DNA of 64,000 nt from Pagrus major (GCF_040436345.1 NC_133216.1:691916-755915), one strand, 5' to 3'. Shown: positions 43,683 through 55,484, numbered from the stretch's first letter. Notes: a model not told the origin generated them from the letters alone. Made by a program: numbers and translations.

Positions 43683-45482
43683 ATGTGTGACTTCCTCTTC
43701 CTCCGCTGCAGTGAGTGAGGAGGAGCAGAAGGAGCAGGAGAGGAGGAGGAGGAGGGAGCTGTACAAAGAGAAGAGGTTCTTCTGTGAGCTCTGTAACAAA
43801 GGTTTCCATCAGAAGCACCAGCTGAGGAAACACGTGTCGTGTCACGTCAAACCGTTCCCCTGCAGCTCGTGTGATAAAGGTTTCTACAAGGCCAAGACGC
43901 TGCACAAACACCAGCTGACGCACCAGCTGAGAGCAGCGCAGGAGAACGACCCCGACAAGCTGCTGCGCTGCGACCAGTGCGACAGGAAGTTCAGACTGCT
44001 GCGCCAGCTCAGGGTCCACCAGGCCTTTCACCGGCTGCAGAAGGCGCCGTTACAGTGCGGCGTCTGTGACCGCACTTTCACCTCGGCAGGCGCGCTCAGG
44101 TACCATGAGGTGTCGCACGCACAGGTAAAGCCCTTCATGTGTGACGTCTGTGGGAAAGGCTTCACCAGGAAGAAGAGCCTCCGCGAGCACCAGACCGTCC
44201 ACACCGGTGCCCGGCCGTATCCATGCCCGACCTGCGGGAAGAGCTTCTCCACCGCCAGCAACCTGCGCGTCCACAAGAGGTCGCACTCAGAGGAGCGGCC
44301 GTTCAAGTGCAGCGAGTGCGACAAGGCCTTCAAGTGTAAGATGGGCCTGCTGCAGCACCGAGTCGTCCACTCGGGAGAGAAACCCTTCATGTGTCAGACC
44401 TGCGGACTGAGCTTCGGACTCAAGTACAACTTCCAGAGACACCTGAGGCTCCACAACGGAGAGAAGCCCTTCAGGTACATCTCACCTGTACTCAGGACCC
44501 TGTTTCATTAAGTTATTAATCAGTAACAAACAAACAGTGTTAGTCTGAAGTCACCTGTTACCAAGCAACTGGTTAACCTGAAGAAGGATCCAATCAGGTG
44601 TTAGTTTTACTGTCTGTTGCTCCTGAACCAACATGTTGTCCGTCTCGTCTTGTCTCAACTGGTTCAACATGTCGTCTCTTCTGTCCCCTCAGGTGTGATC
44701 AGTGTGGCGAGGGCTTCACAGGTACGTGGGCTCTGAAGACTCACATGCTGGTTCACGGTGTGGAGAAGCCGTTCATGTGCGACCTGTGTGGGAAGACGTT
44801 CTTTTACAACTGTCAGCTGCAGAAGCACCAGCAGCTCGTCCACCACAACAAGGAGCGAGAGACAGGGGGAGGAGCGGTGGGGCGGCGGAGACCGAGTGGA
44901 GTCAAACCCTTCAGCTGTAAGGTCTGTCTGAAGAGCTTCAGCAGCACCAGCACGCTTAGGACGCACGAGAAGAGCCACGCCGAGAACAAAGAGTTCATCT
45001 GCAGCACCTGTGGCAAGTCCTTCCACTTGCGCCACTTGTTCCTGTACCACATGAGGCAGCACAGTGGCGACCGGCCGTACGTCTGCGGCGTCTGTCACAA
45101 AGGCTTCCTGCTGTCGTCGCAGCTGAAGCAGCACCAGCTGCTGCACACCGGAGTCAAACCACACAGGTGCGAACAGTGCGGCAAAGAGTTCAGGACGCCG
45201 CAGAACTACCACCGCCACCTGCTGGTCCACACCGGAGAAAAGCCCTACGAGTGTGTCGTGTGCAGCAGGAAGTTCAGGCAGTCCAACCAGCTCAAGTCTC
45301 ACATGCAGATCCACACAGGCGTGAAGCTGTACAGCTGCGAGCGCTGCGGCCGCGGCTTCTCCGACTCCCGGCAGCTCAAGAAACATCGCTGTGGAGACAA
45401 CGGCCAGAGCCCCGAGGCAGGAAGCAAACGCAGGAAACAGAAGAGCGTCTTCCCCTGGAGCGAAGGCTTCGCCAACCAATGA
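39990..45482 (+). CDS. C2H2 zinc-finger protein, 15 fingers plus one degenerate, 6 coding exons
   Basis: Probable nuclear DNA-binding regulator. Exons: 39990-40226, 41960-42149, 42540-42928, 43561-43609, 43712-44474, 44693-45482; GT-AG junctions and phases agree, 805 aa. Exon 1 encodes four RGQEGTGSEDR repeats. Exon 2 encodes a helical segment (REAVRQICRVFRELHKTL..., KENKDLKDRVRRLE) common at the N-terminus of fish C2H2 proteins, likely a coiled coil. Exon 3 is Pro/Ser/Ala-rich. A basic EQERRRRRELYKEKR stretch precedes the fingers, which run from about residue 311 to the C-terminus as two blocks, eight in exon 5 and the rest in exon 6. The intron splits finger 9 just before its first Cys. The last finger (CERCGRGF...KKHRC) lacks its second His. 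No KRAB, SCAN or BTB domain was seen. I do not recognise the orthologue. An in-frame downstream ATG at 40047 is an alternative start. Confidence 0.92.
40088..40220 (+). repeat. In-frame coding minisatellite, 33-bp units x4
   Basis: Four near-identical 33-bp units (GACGTGGACAGGAGGGGACA... ) each add 11 residues to the zinc-finger protein. The last unit diverges at its end into CGACGG|GTGAGG, the exon 1 donor. Confidence 0.95.
40227..41047. other. Zinc-finger gene intron 1, left part
   Basis: Contains AGAGTAACTGAGTACTC tandem repeats at 40558-40670 and, at 40741-40790, a segment (TACGTCGCCGCCATATTGGA) that recurs near 62863-62900. Confidence 0.6.
41048..41320 (+). mobile_element. tRNA-derived SINE, V-SINE-like
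   Basis: The head GGTCTGTGGCTCAG has a deletion in its A box; the B box is intact (GGTTCGATTCC, 41098-41108). The body GCCGAAGTGTCCTTGGGCAA is shared with the copy at 16419-16632, followed by a GCTTTGGACAAAAGCGTCTG tail. The extra 3' segment to about 41320 ends in AATAAAGTCATTTTG. Located in zinc-finger gene intron 1. Confidence 0.85.
41321..41959. other. Zinc-finger gene intron 1, right part
   Basis: AT-rich, with a duplicated TTAGTATTAATTATATACAG unit (41350-41410) and a T17 run near 41540. No gene. Confidence 0.5.
42150..42539. other. Zinc-finger gene intron 2
   Basis: Non-coding intron between exons 2 and 3; nothing recognised. Confidence 0.6.
42990..43480. mobile_element. Probable non-autonomous interspersed repeat in zinc-finger intron 3
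   Basis: AGGGGTGAGGATCACGACC...CACGATACCAATAATATCACG resembles the start of widespread fish non-autonomous DNA elements. It is followed near 43445 by CGTCTCATCCAAGAGACTTC, another dispersed motif. Boundaries and family unresolved. Confidence 0.4.
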
Positions 45483-45989
45483 GAGCTCAGGAAACATAAT
45501 CCTCTGTCAGGTGGTTAGCCTAGCTTAGCATAAAGACTGCAGACAGCTAATCTGTAACAAACACCTGAGTACAGACGTGGACAGACATGAAATGATCGTC
45601 TTGTCTCAGAAACACAGAATCTGAAGCTGTGAGTGATGAAGCTGAAGATAAACATCCTGTTTGTGTCTGAACATCATTATTCTGTCTCTCTGTTCATCTG
45701 ACACTTCACATCACTTTGTTTTGTGTGCAAAAATCACATGTTGTAACGTTTCTGCTGAGAACTGTCTTTAATTCTTTTATCTGAGCGGTTCTGACCCGCT
45801 GCTGTCTGGTGTCAGAGTTATTAATTAAAGGGCTGTTTCACTCTGTCGACGTTTATAAAAACACTTCCTGTTACAGATGATGATCCACCGTCTTCACTCA
45901 TCTCTTCATTAGAAACTAAACTGACTCCACAGCTGATTATTGATCCAAACACACAGTTTACACCTTAAATGAGTTCACTAGTCCATAGT
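45483..45989 (+). other. 3' UTR/flank of the zinc-finger gene
   Basis: Non-coding; a variant poly(A) signal ATTAAA occurs at 45824-45829, 342 bp after the stop codon. Confidence 0.5.
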
Positions 45990-46061
45990 ACATATAAACA
46001 GATACATCACAAACACTTCTCATAAACAGATACATCACAAACACTTCTCATAAACAGCCTG
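45990..46061. repeat. 27-bp tandem repeat ATAAACAGATACATCACAAA, left part
   Basis: Two and a half units directly before the L2 element; the same unit continues after it at 50526-50600. ATAAACAG occurs at both edges. Confidence 0.9.
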
Positions 46062-46324
46062 TGACGCATACCGGGACTTCCGTGAGATCGGAGGCTGTTT
46101 ACTGTGTCTCTCTTTCTCTATCCATCTTAGCTGTTTTCTTCGATTTCTGAGTATTTCATAGTCACACTGGTTTTGTACTGCAGCTAACGTTAGACTTTAT
46201 AACTTGTACGTACTTTGTCGAACTGCTTTTCTGCTACTGCCCGGTTAGCTTCCTCAACCTAGCCTAGCTCACTGCTTTCTGCCTCTCGCCGCGGTCAACG
46301 CCGCCTCGGTAAACACGTGTTACG

Positions 46325-47020
46325 ATGGCTTGTGCGGACTGTTCTGCAGTTGCAGGTTGGGTGTCTCTGTTAGAGAGACGTGTCCGTGAGCTAGAGCAGC
46401 TTCTCTCAGTTAGAAACACGGGCACTGCAGATACTGTTAGCCCCGGGCCTGATAGCAGGCCTGCTAGCCTTAGCACTAGCTCAGTCTCATCGGCAGCTGC
46501 TGTGGAGTTTGTCCCGGCTCGGTCGCGGCGTGGGAGGCGCAGGAGCAGGCCACCGGTGTGTGGTCAGTTTTCTGTCCTCACTAGCCCAGTTGTTAGTCCT
46601 GCCGGCTCGCGTGCCTCCCTGGCCCCCGCCGACGGGGCTGACCTCCACACGCTAGTGATGGGAGACCATCACCCGCAACGTGAAGTCAGCGTCGTCAGCC
46701 GCTGTTCGCTGTTGACCAGGGCCAGAGCTTCCCACATAGAGGCTACTCTCAGGGAGCTGGCATCACGCAGGGAGGTTAATGATGAGACGTACAGCAGGCT
46801 TACAGCTATGAACCGCTGGCTGGCGCGTCCCTGCAGGGAGCAGGGATACTGGTCCTGGATACTGGTTCCTGGATACTGGTCCTGGATACTGGTTCCTGGA
46901 TACTGGCCCTCTTTCTGGGGTCGCCCCCACCTGCTGAGAGCAGACGGCCTTCATCCTACTGGAGTCGGCGCTGCTGTTTGGTCTAGCAGCAGACAGGTGT
47001 TTGAAGCAGGTTTGACATGA
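46325..47020 (+). pseudogene. LINE ORF1, C-terminal SGNH-hydrolase-like, probably damaged
   Basis: A 231-codon frame. It starts with a short leucine-rich segment (LERRVRELEQLLSV) and an Arg/Ser-rich stretch, and ends in RADGLHPTGVGAAV, the DGLHP block typical of esterase-type ORF1 in the CR1/L2 group. Most of the hydrolase domain is missing: in its place a 30-bp tandem duplication (46851-46912) encodes GYWSWILVP repeats. Role in retrotransposition is known for the family; this copy looks internally deleted. Confidence 0.7.
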
Positions 47021-47461
47021 GGGATGTGGCACTCGGCAGGTCGCAGGTGACTAGAGAGCCTGCTAGCGATACAGTCGGTGCTGGTGTGGAGTCTACTAGC
47101 CTAGTTGACATGGTTAGTCAGGGACATAGTGCAGAGTACCAGACTGATAGCTTAGTTTACAACTGTCACCTTCCCTCGCCACTCTCTCATCGAATCATGC
47201 TCTAAATATGTCAACCACAATAATTTAATCTTGATCTCCACCTGACAGTGGGGAAATGTCTCAGCAAGCACCTTACACAGTCTTACATAATAAAATACCA
47301 AAGCTAATCACAATGGCATCCCGTCATCCCTACCTGCACAGGCAGCCAAATCTAACTACTTAAGGGCACCTTGTTCCAATTCCTAAATTATCTACCACGA
47401 GCTCCACTGAAAGGCCTATCACTGGAAACTGCAGCTCAAATGAGCTCAAAACCCTCAAATT

Positions 47462-49660
47462 TGGCTTTATTAATATTAGATCACTGTCAACCAAAGCCTT
47501 ACTGATTAATGATTTGATTACTGATCATAAGCTGGACATGATTGGCTTATGTGAAACATGGCTGAAACCTAATACTTTCCTGCCATTAAATGAAGCCTCC
47601 CCTCCCGATTATAACTATGCCCATGCTGCTCGGGCCTCTAAACAGGGGGGAGGCGTTGCTCTAATCTACAAATCTATTTTCAGTTTAAGCTCCAACCAGG
47701 AAATTAAATTTACTTCTTTTGAGGCTCTGGTGTTAAAACCATCTCCATCAAGTAGTAACGGCCTTGTCCAGGGAACAGGCTTTCACCTGGTGGTGATCCA
47801 CAGACCTCCAGGGCCTTACTCCCAGTTCCTAGAAGAATTTGGTGAATTTATTGCAGATCTTGTAACTCGTTCAGATAAGATCCTAATTATTGGGGATTTC
47901 AATATCCACTTAATAAGCCTTCGGACCCTCTAAGTAAAGCTTTTTTGGGTCTGCTCGATATTTCTAGCTTTACTCAGCTCGTTCATGAACCTACTCATTC
48001 CAGTGGTAACACTCTGGATTTGATCCTTTCCCATGGATTAGATGTGTCAGCCCTGAATGGTGCTTCTGTCTCCTCTGCTGTGTCAGACCACTCTCTTATT
48101 ACATGTGAAGCGTCATTAGCCTGTCCCTGTATCAATGACACAAATGTTTCTACCTCTCGTCATATCAGCCCGGCAATCATAGCGACGCTCAGTGATAAAT
48201 TGCCTGGGGTCCTGGCCCCTTTTGCGATTGCGACAAAGCCTGTGGAAAAATTCACCAATGAAGTTAACTCGGTAATCATTTCTCTCCTCGATTCTGTGGC
48301 ACCGGTCTCTACCACACCTTGACCCAGGATCTCTAAATAATTATAGGCCAGTATCCAACCTTCCCTTCTTCTCCAAAATCTTAGGAAGAGTTGTGTCCCA
48401 GCAACTTTCAGGCGACCCAACTAATAACAATCTCCTGAAACCTTTTCAATCAGCTTTCAGAGCTTCACTCCACCGAAACTGCCCTCACTAAAGTGGTAAA
48501 TGACATCTTACTTACTTTAGACTCAAACTCTACCTCAGTGCTTCTGTTCTCAGCGCTGCATTTGACACCATAGATCACGGCATATTGTTAGACTGACTTG
48601 AAAGTCAATTTGGCATCTCTGGCCTGACTCTAGCCTGGCTAAAATCTTACCTGTCCGAAAAGAACACAATGTGTTTCTTATAATAGTACTACATCAATAT
48701 TTACTGATGTGAAGTATGGAGTTCCCCAGGGCTCTGTTCTGGGCCCTTTGCTCTTCTCTTTATATATTTCACCTCTCGGCCAAATTATTCGGAGTTATAG
48801 AAAACATTTCCACTGCTATGCAGACGACACTCAGCTGTATGTGCCCATCAAAGCTGATGATAAATCTCAAATCACCAAATTGGAGACCTGCCTGTGTGCA
48901 GTGAAGAACTGGATGTCAGAAAATTTCCTGCTCCTAAATTCGGATAAAACTGAGATGCTGGACATTGCTCCCCCTCGACAGAGACTCCACTCTTATCACG
49001 TGACAGTAACTCTCGACAATTGTGTTATTTCTCAAAGTTCAACTGTCAAGAATCTAGGTGTTACTTTTGACTCTAGCCTCTCTTTCGATCAGCACATAAA
49101 AGAAATTACCAAGATTGCTTTTTACCACCTGCTTCATAGCCAAAATTAGGTCCTTCCTGTCCACGGCTGCCGCAGAGATCCTGATTCATGCCTTTGTTTC
49201 GTCTAGGCTGGATTACTGCAATGCCTTATTTTCGGGTCTTCCACATGCGAGCACTAAAAGTCTTCAGATGGTTCAAAATGCTGCAGCTAGAGTCTGAACA
49301 CGTACACGAAAATTTGACCATATTACACCAATCCTAGCCTCACTGCACTGGCTCCCAATACATATAAGATCAGACTTTAAGGTGCTGCTGATGACACACA
49401 AAACTGTACACGGCCTTGCCCCGTCGTACATGTCAGATCTTATTATACCGTATACTCCAACTCGTGCATTACGCTCTCAGACTTCAGGGCTCCTGATGGT
49501 TCCCAGGGTGAAGAAGAAGTCAGCTGGCTGCAGGGCTTTCTCCTATCGGGCCTCTTCCTCTGGAATAACCTCCCAGCTGATATTAGACAATCTGGCTCTA
49601 CTGATGCCTTTAAATCTAAACTCAAAACTCACTTCAAAACAAAACTCACTTAGCCTTTAA
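47462..49660 (+). pseudogene. LINE ORF2, endonuclease-reverse transcriptase, inactivated
   Basis: Apurinic-type endonuclease: IGLCETWLKP, LIIGDFNIHL, then after a frameshift near 47930 SGNTLDLILSHG and VSDHSLI. RT: NNYRPVSNLPF near 48340, a region with stops and shifts at 48440-48700, then GVPQGSVLGPLLFSLY and intact CYADDTQL at about 48815. C-terminal blocks SRLDYCNALFSGLP and LASLHWLPI follow, with stops near 49150 and 49300. Order and motifs fit L2/CR1-type ORF2. Confidence 0.88.
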
Positions 49661-50525
49661 TTAGTCCTGACATCGACTGCTAGCTTCCTCGGTGGGTCGG
49701 TCTCAGTCTCAATGGGTGAGCTATAGTATTAGACTCCACATTGTCCTGCCAACGAGTAATAATCTGCTTATTCTGACTAACATTGCATTTCTATAACCTT
49801 GTTTTGCTTTCTGTTCCCACAAGCTGCAAGCTGTGTCACTTTCACTCTCTATAGCTTCCTCCTCCTCTTTTTCTCCTCCTCCTCCTCCTCTCTTTTCATT
49901 CAGGCTCCCTTCTGATGACCTCGGGCCCCTGGGACCATCTACCTCTCCTGGCTCCTACAGCCCCACATACTGTTGGATCTGGATTGTCACACCCGGGCTC
50001 CGTTGGATCATTCCTCTCCTTGTTTCGCTATCTCCTTATGACTGTATTCCTGTAAATTTTGAGGCCTCCTCACTCTGATCTCTCTATCTATTACTAATTA
50101 TCCTGTGTGGCCTCTTCCAGGTCACCACGGTGGACAGGAGGTCGTGCGGCTCGGGCACCACCTGGCGATGCCTTGTCCTGCTCAGTCGTCTCCTGGCTCC
50201 ACATACTTTACGTATATAATTTGTATCAGATTTTCTGTCAATGCGACCTGTAAACTGTGATTGCTGTTCTTTCTGTACATGCGACATCTATTGCATGACT
50301 GTCCGTCCTGGAAGAGGGATCCTCCTCTGTGGCTCCTCCTGAGGTTTCTTCCATCGTCTTTTTTTTCCCTGTTAAAAGGTCTTTTTTCCATCAAGATGGC
50401 AGGTTTTTCCTCACTCGAATCGAGGGTCTGAGGACAGAGGATGTCATTCACTGTACAGCCTGTAAAGCCCATTGAGGCGGTGTGATTGTGATTTTGGGCT
50501 GTTAAATAAAATTTGATTTGATTTG

Positions 50526-50600
50526 ATATAAACAGATACATCACAAACACTTCATATAAACAGATACATCACAAACACTTCATATAAACAGATACAGAGA
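50526..50600. repeat. 27-bp tandem repeat ATAAACAGATACATCACAAA, right part
   Basis: Continuation of the array at 45990-46061 beyond the L2 insertion. Confidence 0.9.
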
Positions 50601-51428
50601 TAGTGATAATGAGATAATGAGTCACATTCAAGTTGTGTTCAAACATTTAATATATTTAATGGCGTGTGTTGGTGCAGCCGAGAGGAGCTGATTGTGTTCG
50701 GCTCTGCGTCTCCACCTCGACCGTCCAGCTGGTTAATTGAAGGACCCTGAATGGTAGAAAACCTCTGAGACACTCTGGAGGGTGAGGACATAAAAAACCT
50801 TTAATTAATCATGGCTGTTGAATCATCATCAAAAACACGCCTACGTGTTTCAGCCCTTAAGGTCTTCATCAGGGCAGAACAGAACGGTTACCTTTGGGCT
50901 CTTATATTTATAGGTTAGCAGAGAGTCACATGGTCAGTACAGACAGGCGAGCAGCAACATGATTGGTCTAGATAACCACAGGACAGACTGCAGGCTGGTA
51001 CATTGTCCCATGATCAGTGTGAGCAGGTAGGTAATCACATAACTAAAATCAGAAGTCTCAGCATGTTCAACAGAAAAATATCAGTAAGCCAGATAACAGA
51101 AAAATACACAAACACAAAATCTTCAAACTTCTGAATATTGCAATACACTCAGAAAAGTATCAGTTAGTCTTATGAAATGAGCCTGATGGTTGTAAGTGAC
51201 AGTAAAAGAACCCTTATCTCACAGACGGTTCTGTAAAGAACATGAACTGTGGAGTGGTGCCGGTCCAGCTGAGCCATCAGAATGACATCAGCTTAAACTA
51301 ATTAGTTCTCTTCTGCATCTTATTATCTATCAGAATAAATCACATAACATGAACATATTGATTATTACGCACCATTTCTGACGGGTGATGATGCTAAAAA
51401 CACATCTTTGTATTTATTATCCTAAATC
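50601..51428. other. Intergenic, possible interspersed repeat
   Basis: The segment 50800-50880 (ACGTGTTTCAGCCCTTAAGG TCTTCATCAGG) resembles termini of dispersed vertebrate repeats. No gene recognised. Confidence 0.4.
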
Positions 51429-51440
51429 GTGTGTGTGTGT

Positions 51441-51518
<78 letters not shown>
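51429..51518. repeat. (GT)n microsatellite
   Basis: About 44 GT units with one TATGTG interruption. Confidence 0.97.
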
Positions 51519-51520
<2 letters not shown>

Positions 51521-51762
51521 AGGGAGTTGTTTGTTTATTTCATATCAAAACTGTTTCTGCAGTTTAATCTCAGCCATCACTCACTTTCTCATTTCTCCAG
51601 TTAAAGTTCGCACACATGGGACATGGAGGACTTTATAGATGAGACCCGGGTCTGTACAGGTCCGACAGGCCCCCCACAGTTCAGGAACATGTTCCGACTT
51701 GTTGGTTCTCTGGACTCGAACTTTAATTTACGACGATCTGTGAAGGCAGCAAACAAAGATTG

Positions 51763-51774
51763 TGCGCATGCGCG
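51763..51774 (+). promoter_or_regulatory. NRF1-type motif TGCGCATGCGCG, candidate rnf168 promoter
   Basis: Perfect fit to the NRF1 consensus in a CpG-rich stretch (51740-51830), upstream of a 5'-exon-like segment ending CAG|GTGAGT at 52193. Motif seen, assignment to rnf168 inferred. Confidence 0.5.
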
Positions 51775-51910
51775 CGGTGTCGACAGTATTCACGCGGGTC
51801 GGACGGTCCGCTCGTCCCATCAGGCCTGAAGGTTCCGATAAGCATGAAGCTACAGGAGTGTGTGAGGGCGGACGGTCAGCACGGTCCATAGTTTAACTGT
51901 CAACACTAAA

Positions 51911-52064
51911 GAGCTAACAGTTAGCACCGAAGAGCTAACAGTTAGCACCGAAGAGCTAACAGTTAGCACCGAAGAGCTAACAGTTAGCACCGAAGAGCTA
52001 ACAGTTAGCATTGAAGAGCTAACAGTTAGCACCGAAGAGCTAACAGTTAGCACCGAAGAGCTAA
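51911..52064. repeat. 21-bp array GAGCTAACAGTTAGCACCGAA near the rnf168 promoter
   Basis: Seven full units, each with the inverted repeat GCTAAC-A-GTTAGC, that is MYB-type YAACNG motifs on both strands. It is followed by related GCTAACGCT and GCTAACGTTAGC (52110-52150). Located between the NRF1 motif and the putative first exon end. Confidence 0.95.
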
Positions 52065-52193
52065 CTCTCACCTGCTAACAACACTAGCCTGCCGAGGTTA
52101 GCCTCGGAGCTAACGCTATCTCCGCTTGTTTTGGTGGAGAAGCTAACGTTAGCATCAACTGAAGCGTCAAACGTCCAGGTGAAGAGCGCTCAG

Positions 52194-53244
52194 GTGAGTT
52201 TAAACACTGTCGGTACCTGTAGATCTTCTTCTGTAGTCTGTTCTGTACCTGTGAGGTTGTTGATGGACTTCAGGTGAGTCGGTTACCTGTCCTACAAAGT
52301 TAAAGTCAGCTAACGTTACCAGTTAGCTGAAGAGAAAGTTTGCTGCGGTGACTGAAGGACTCAACATGTCGGACTGAGGAATAAATCATTTCGTGTGTTC
52401 AAACCGTGAAGTTGTCGCATCAGTCTGCACAGTGACGGTCACACAGAGGCCTCAACTGTCCTACCTGTCAGAGTCACTTCACACCTGGTGTCAACACATC
52501 TCACCTCCTCGCTCTATATCTCTACATAAACATCACTGGGACAAACAGACTCCATGTTTCTACTCAAAGACAGAGAGAAGTTCATGTAGGACATTTGCTG
52601 AATTTACAAGAAGGAACAAATAAGTCAGAATCAGTCAGAGACAGAGTTTCACACAGTTTATAAAGTGTCTCCAACTCAACAACTCACTAAACTGACACAT
52701 TTGTTAAGGGAGTCTGGGGACAAAGAAGTCGCCTATACTGGTTACTGTTTAGTGTATCTGTAAAATGTGACATGTTTAGCATCAATAAAATGTTTCTTCT
52801 TTCATAAATTGAGTGTAAATGGTGAAATCAGTGTAAACAGTGTGTTCAAACAGCTGCTACATGTTGGCAGGTCAGACTTTAGCACTTTAGACACAGAAGC
52901 AGACAGGCTGGTGCAGCCATGCTGCCACAAACTGACACTTTTTACAAGGAAACACACAACTTACTGTTTTCATTTAATGCTGAATTTACAAGAAGGAGAC
53001 AATGATTCAGAATCTGTCAGAGACAGAGTTTCACTACGTTATAAAGTTTGTTTTAACTCAACAACTCTTAAATCACTACATTTGTTAAGGGAGTCTGGTG
53101 ATGTTGTGGTGACTGGTTCAATGGTTGGATCAGTCCAAGTATCTGCTGCTGACACTGGCAGGTTGAAAACAACACTGCAAGTGTCAGCTGACAGATCTGA
53201 CATCCTTCAGTCAGATGAAGTGAACTCTGTCTGTGTCCCTGCAG
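52194..53244. other. Putative 5' intron of rnf168 with a diverged direct repeat
   Basis: From the donor-like CAG|GTGAGT (52193/52194) to acceptor-like CCTGCAG (53244). Two copies of a segment of about 120 bp (CTGAATTTACAAGAAGGA...TTGTTAAGGGAGTCTGG) lie at 52598-52719 and 52980-53099. No coding region recognised. Confidence 0.45.
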
Positions 53245-53304
53245 CGCTGCAGAGCTGTGAGCCACCACAGAAGAAGAGGGAAGAGGAGGAGGAAGAGGAG
53301 GAAG

Positions 53305-55181
53305 ATGGCTGTGGTGTCAGACAGAGGGGGGAGGGGGGAGGTGCTGAGTCTGGATGACTGCAGGTGTCCTGTCTGTCTGGAGATCTTCATGGAGCCTGTC
53401 ACACTGCCCTGCACACACACCTTCTGCAAGGTAACACACACACAATGATTGTCTTGTATTGATCATCACAGAATCTCTGTCTGGTGATGTCATCGTTTTT
53501 GTGGCCACTCTGTGTGTGTGTTTTGTTGACGTGTCCTCTGTGTGTCCTTAGGAGTGTTTCCTGGAGTCGGTGGACAAAGCGACGCTCTGCTGTCCTCTCT
53601 GCAGGAAGAGGGTCTCCACGTGGGCTCGTCTGAACGGCAGAAACAACACGCTGGTGAACCAGCAGCTCTGGACTCAGATCCAGACCTGCTTCCCTCGCCT
53701 GTGTCAGAGACGGGTCAGCGGACTGGACGACAACAGTGAGGAAGACCAGCAGCACACAGGAGGTACAACACACACATAGATATCCCATAATAATCTGCAG
53801 GGAGGAACCTGGTGGAGACAAACATCACTGATTACTGATCCTGATCACTGATTACTGATCCTGATCACTGATCCTGATCACTGATCCTGATCCTGATCCT
53901 GATCACTGATCCTGATCACTGATCCTGATCACTGATTACTGATCCTGATCACTGATTACTGATCCTGATCACTGATTACTGATCCTGATTACTGATCCTG
54001 ATCACTGATTACTGATCACTGATTACTGATCCTGATCACTGATTACTGATCCTGATCACTGATCCTGATCACTGATTACTGATCCTGATCACTGATCCTG
54101 ATCACTGATTACTGATCCTGATCACTGATCCTGATCCTGATCACTGATCCTGATCACTGATCCTGATCCTGATCACTGATCCTGATCACTGATCCTGATT
54201 ACTGATCCTGATCCTGATCACTGATCCTGATCCTGATCACTGATCCTGATCCTGATCCTGATCACTGATTACTGATCCTGATCACTGATCCTGATCCTGA
54301 TCACTGATCCTGATCACTGATCCTGATTACTGATCCTGATCCTGATCCTGATTACTGATCCTGATCACTGATTACTGATCCTGATCACTGATCCTGATCC
54401 TGATCCTGATCACTGATCCTGATCCTGATCCTGATCACTGATCCTGATCCTGATCACTGATCCTGATCCTGATCCTGATCACTGATCCCTGATCCTGATC
54501 ACTGATCCTGATCCTGATCACTGATCCTGATCACTGATCCTGATCACTGATCCTGATCCTGATCACTGATCCTGATTACTGATCCTGATCACTGATTACT
54601 GATCCTGATCCTGATCACTGATCCTGATCACTGATCCTGATCACTGATCCTGATCCTGATCACTGATCCTGATTACTGATCCTGATCCTGATTACTGATC
54701 CTGATCACTGATTCCTGATCCTGATCACTGATCCTGATCCTGATCACTGAATCTTGCTCCTTCTCGCTGTCTGTGGCTGGGGGCACAGTTTGGTTGTGAT
54801 CCTCCAGTGGAGGTAGTAACAGAGGAGAGAGGACGTCTGATGGCGTTCAGTCTGACAGATAAAAGACAAATGTCCCACAGAGCAGCGATACAGGACCAGA
54901 CAAGAGTGATGTGGCAGCAAGTCATTAAACGTGGAAAAGAGTCTGTCCTCCTGTCTTTCTTCCTGTCTGTCCCCCTGTCTGTCGTCCTGTCTGTCCTCCT
55001 GTCTTTCTTCCTGTCTGTCCCCCTGTCTGTCCTCCTGTCTTTCTTCCTGTCTGTCCCCCTGTCTGTCCTCCTGTCTTTCTTCCTGTCTGTCCCCCTGTCT
55101 GTCCTCGGCGTCATGATGTGAACCGTCAGAGAGCTGCTGGGGTCAGTATGAACAAACAAAGGTGGTGCAGAGGCTTCAGTG

Positions 55182-55220
<39 letters not shown>

Positions 55221-55453
55221 TCTCATTGTGTTTTCCCAGAGTCTGTGAACCAGGAGAGCTGAGACAGGAATATGAGGACCAGGTGACCAAAGTGAGTTCA
55301 GTCTCTTCATTCTGATTATGATGGTGATGGTGGTGATGATGATGGTGGTGATGGTGGTGATGGTGGTGATGATGATGGTGATGATGATGGTGATGATGGT
55401 GATGATGATGATGGTGATGATGATGATGATGATGGTGATGATGGTGATGATGG

Positions 55454-55484
<31 letters not shown>

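Larger units (their letters stand above)
46062..50515 (+). mobile_element. Long L2-family LINE with ORF1 (SGNH-like) and ORF2, inactivated
   Basis: About 4.45 kb running 5' UTR (46062-46324), ORF1, spacer, ORF2 and 3' UTR, ending in (ATTTG)n at about 50495-50515. It is inserted inside a 27-bp tandem array. Near full-length but broken by stops and frameshifts. Its 3' UTR differs from that of the L2 copies at 379 and 17728, so it is another subfamily. Confidence 0.88.

Noticed and set aside
43474-44031. 185-codon minus-strand frame over zinc-finger exon 5
   Set aside because: Antisense shadow; includes intronic (CA)n and no domain.
44664-45497. 277-codon minus-strand frame
   Set aside because: Antisense shadow of the zinc-finger exon 6; no family resemblance.
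51623-51829. 68-codon frame near the rnf168 promoter
   Set aside because: No recognised domain, CpG-rich promoter-like context, no splice partner.
55239-55291. Exon 3 of rnf168 starting after TTTTCCCAG
   Set aside because: Better pyrimidine tract, but joined to exon 2 it shifts frame and meets a stop within eight codons; the (TG)n-TAG acceptor keeps the frame.
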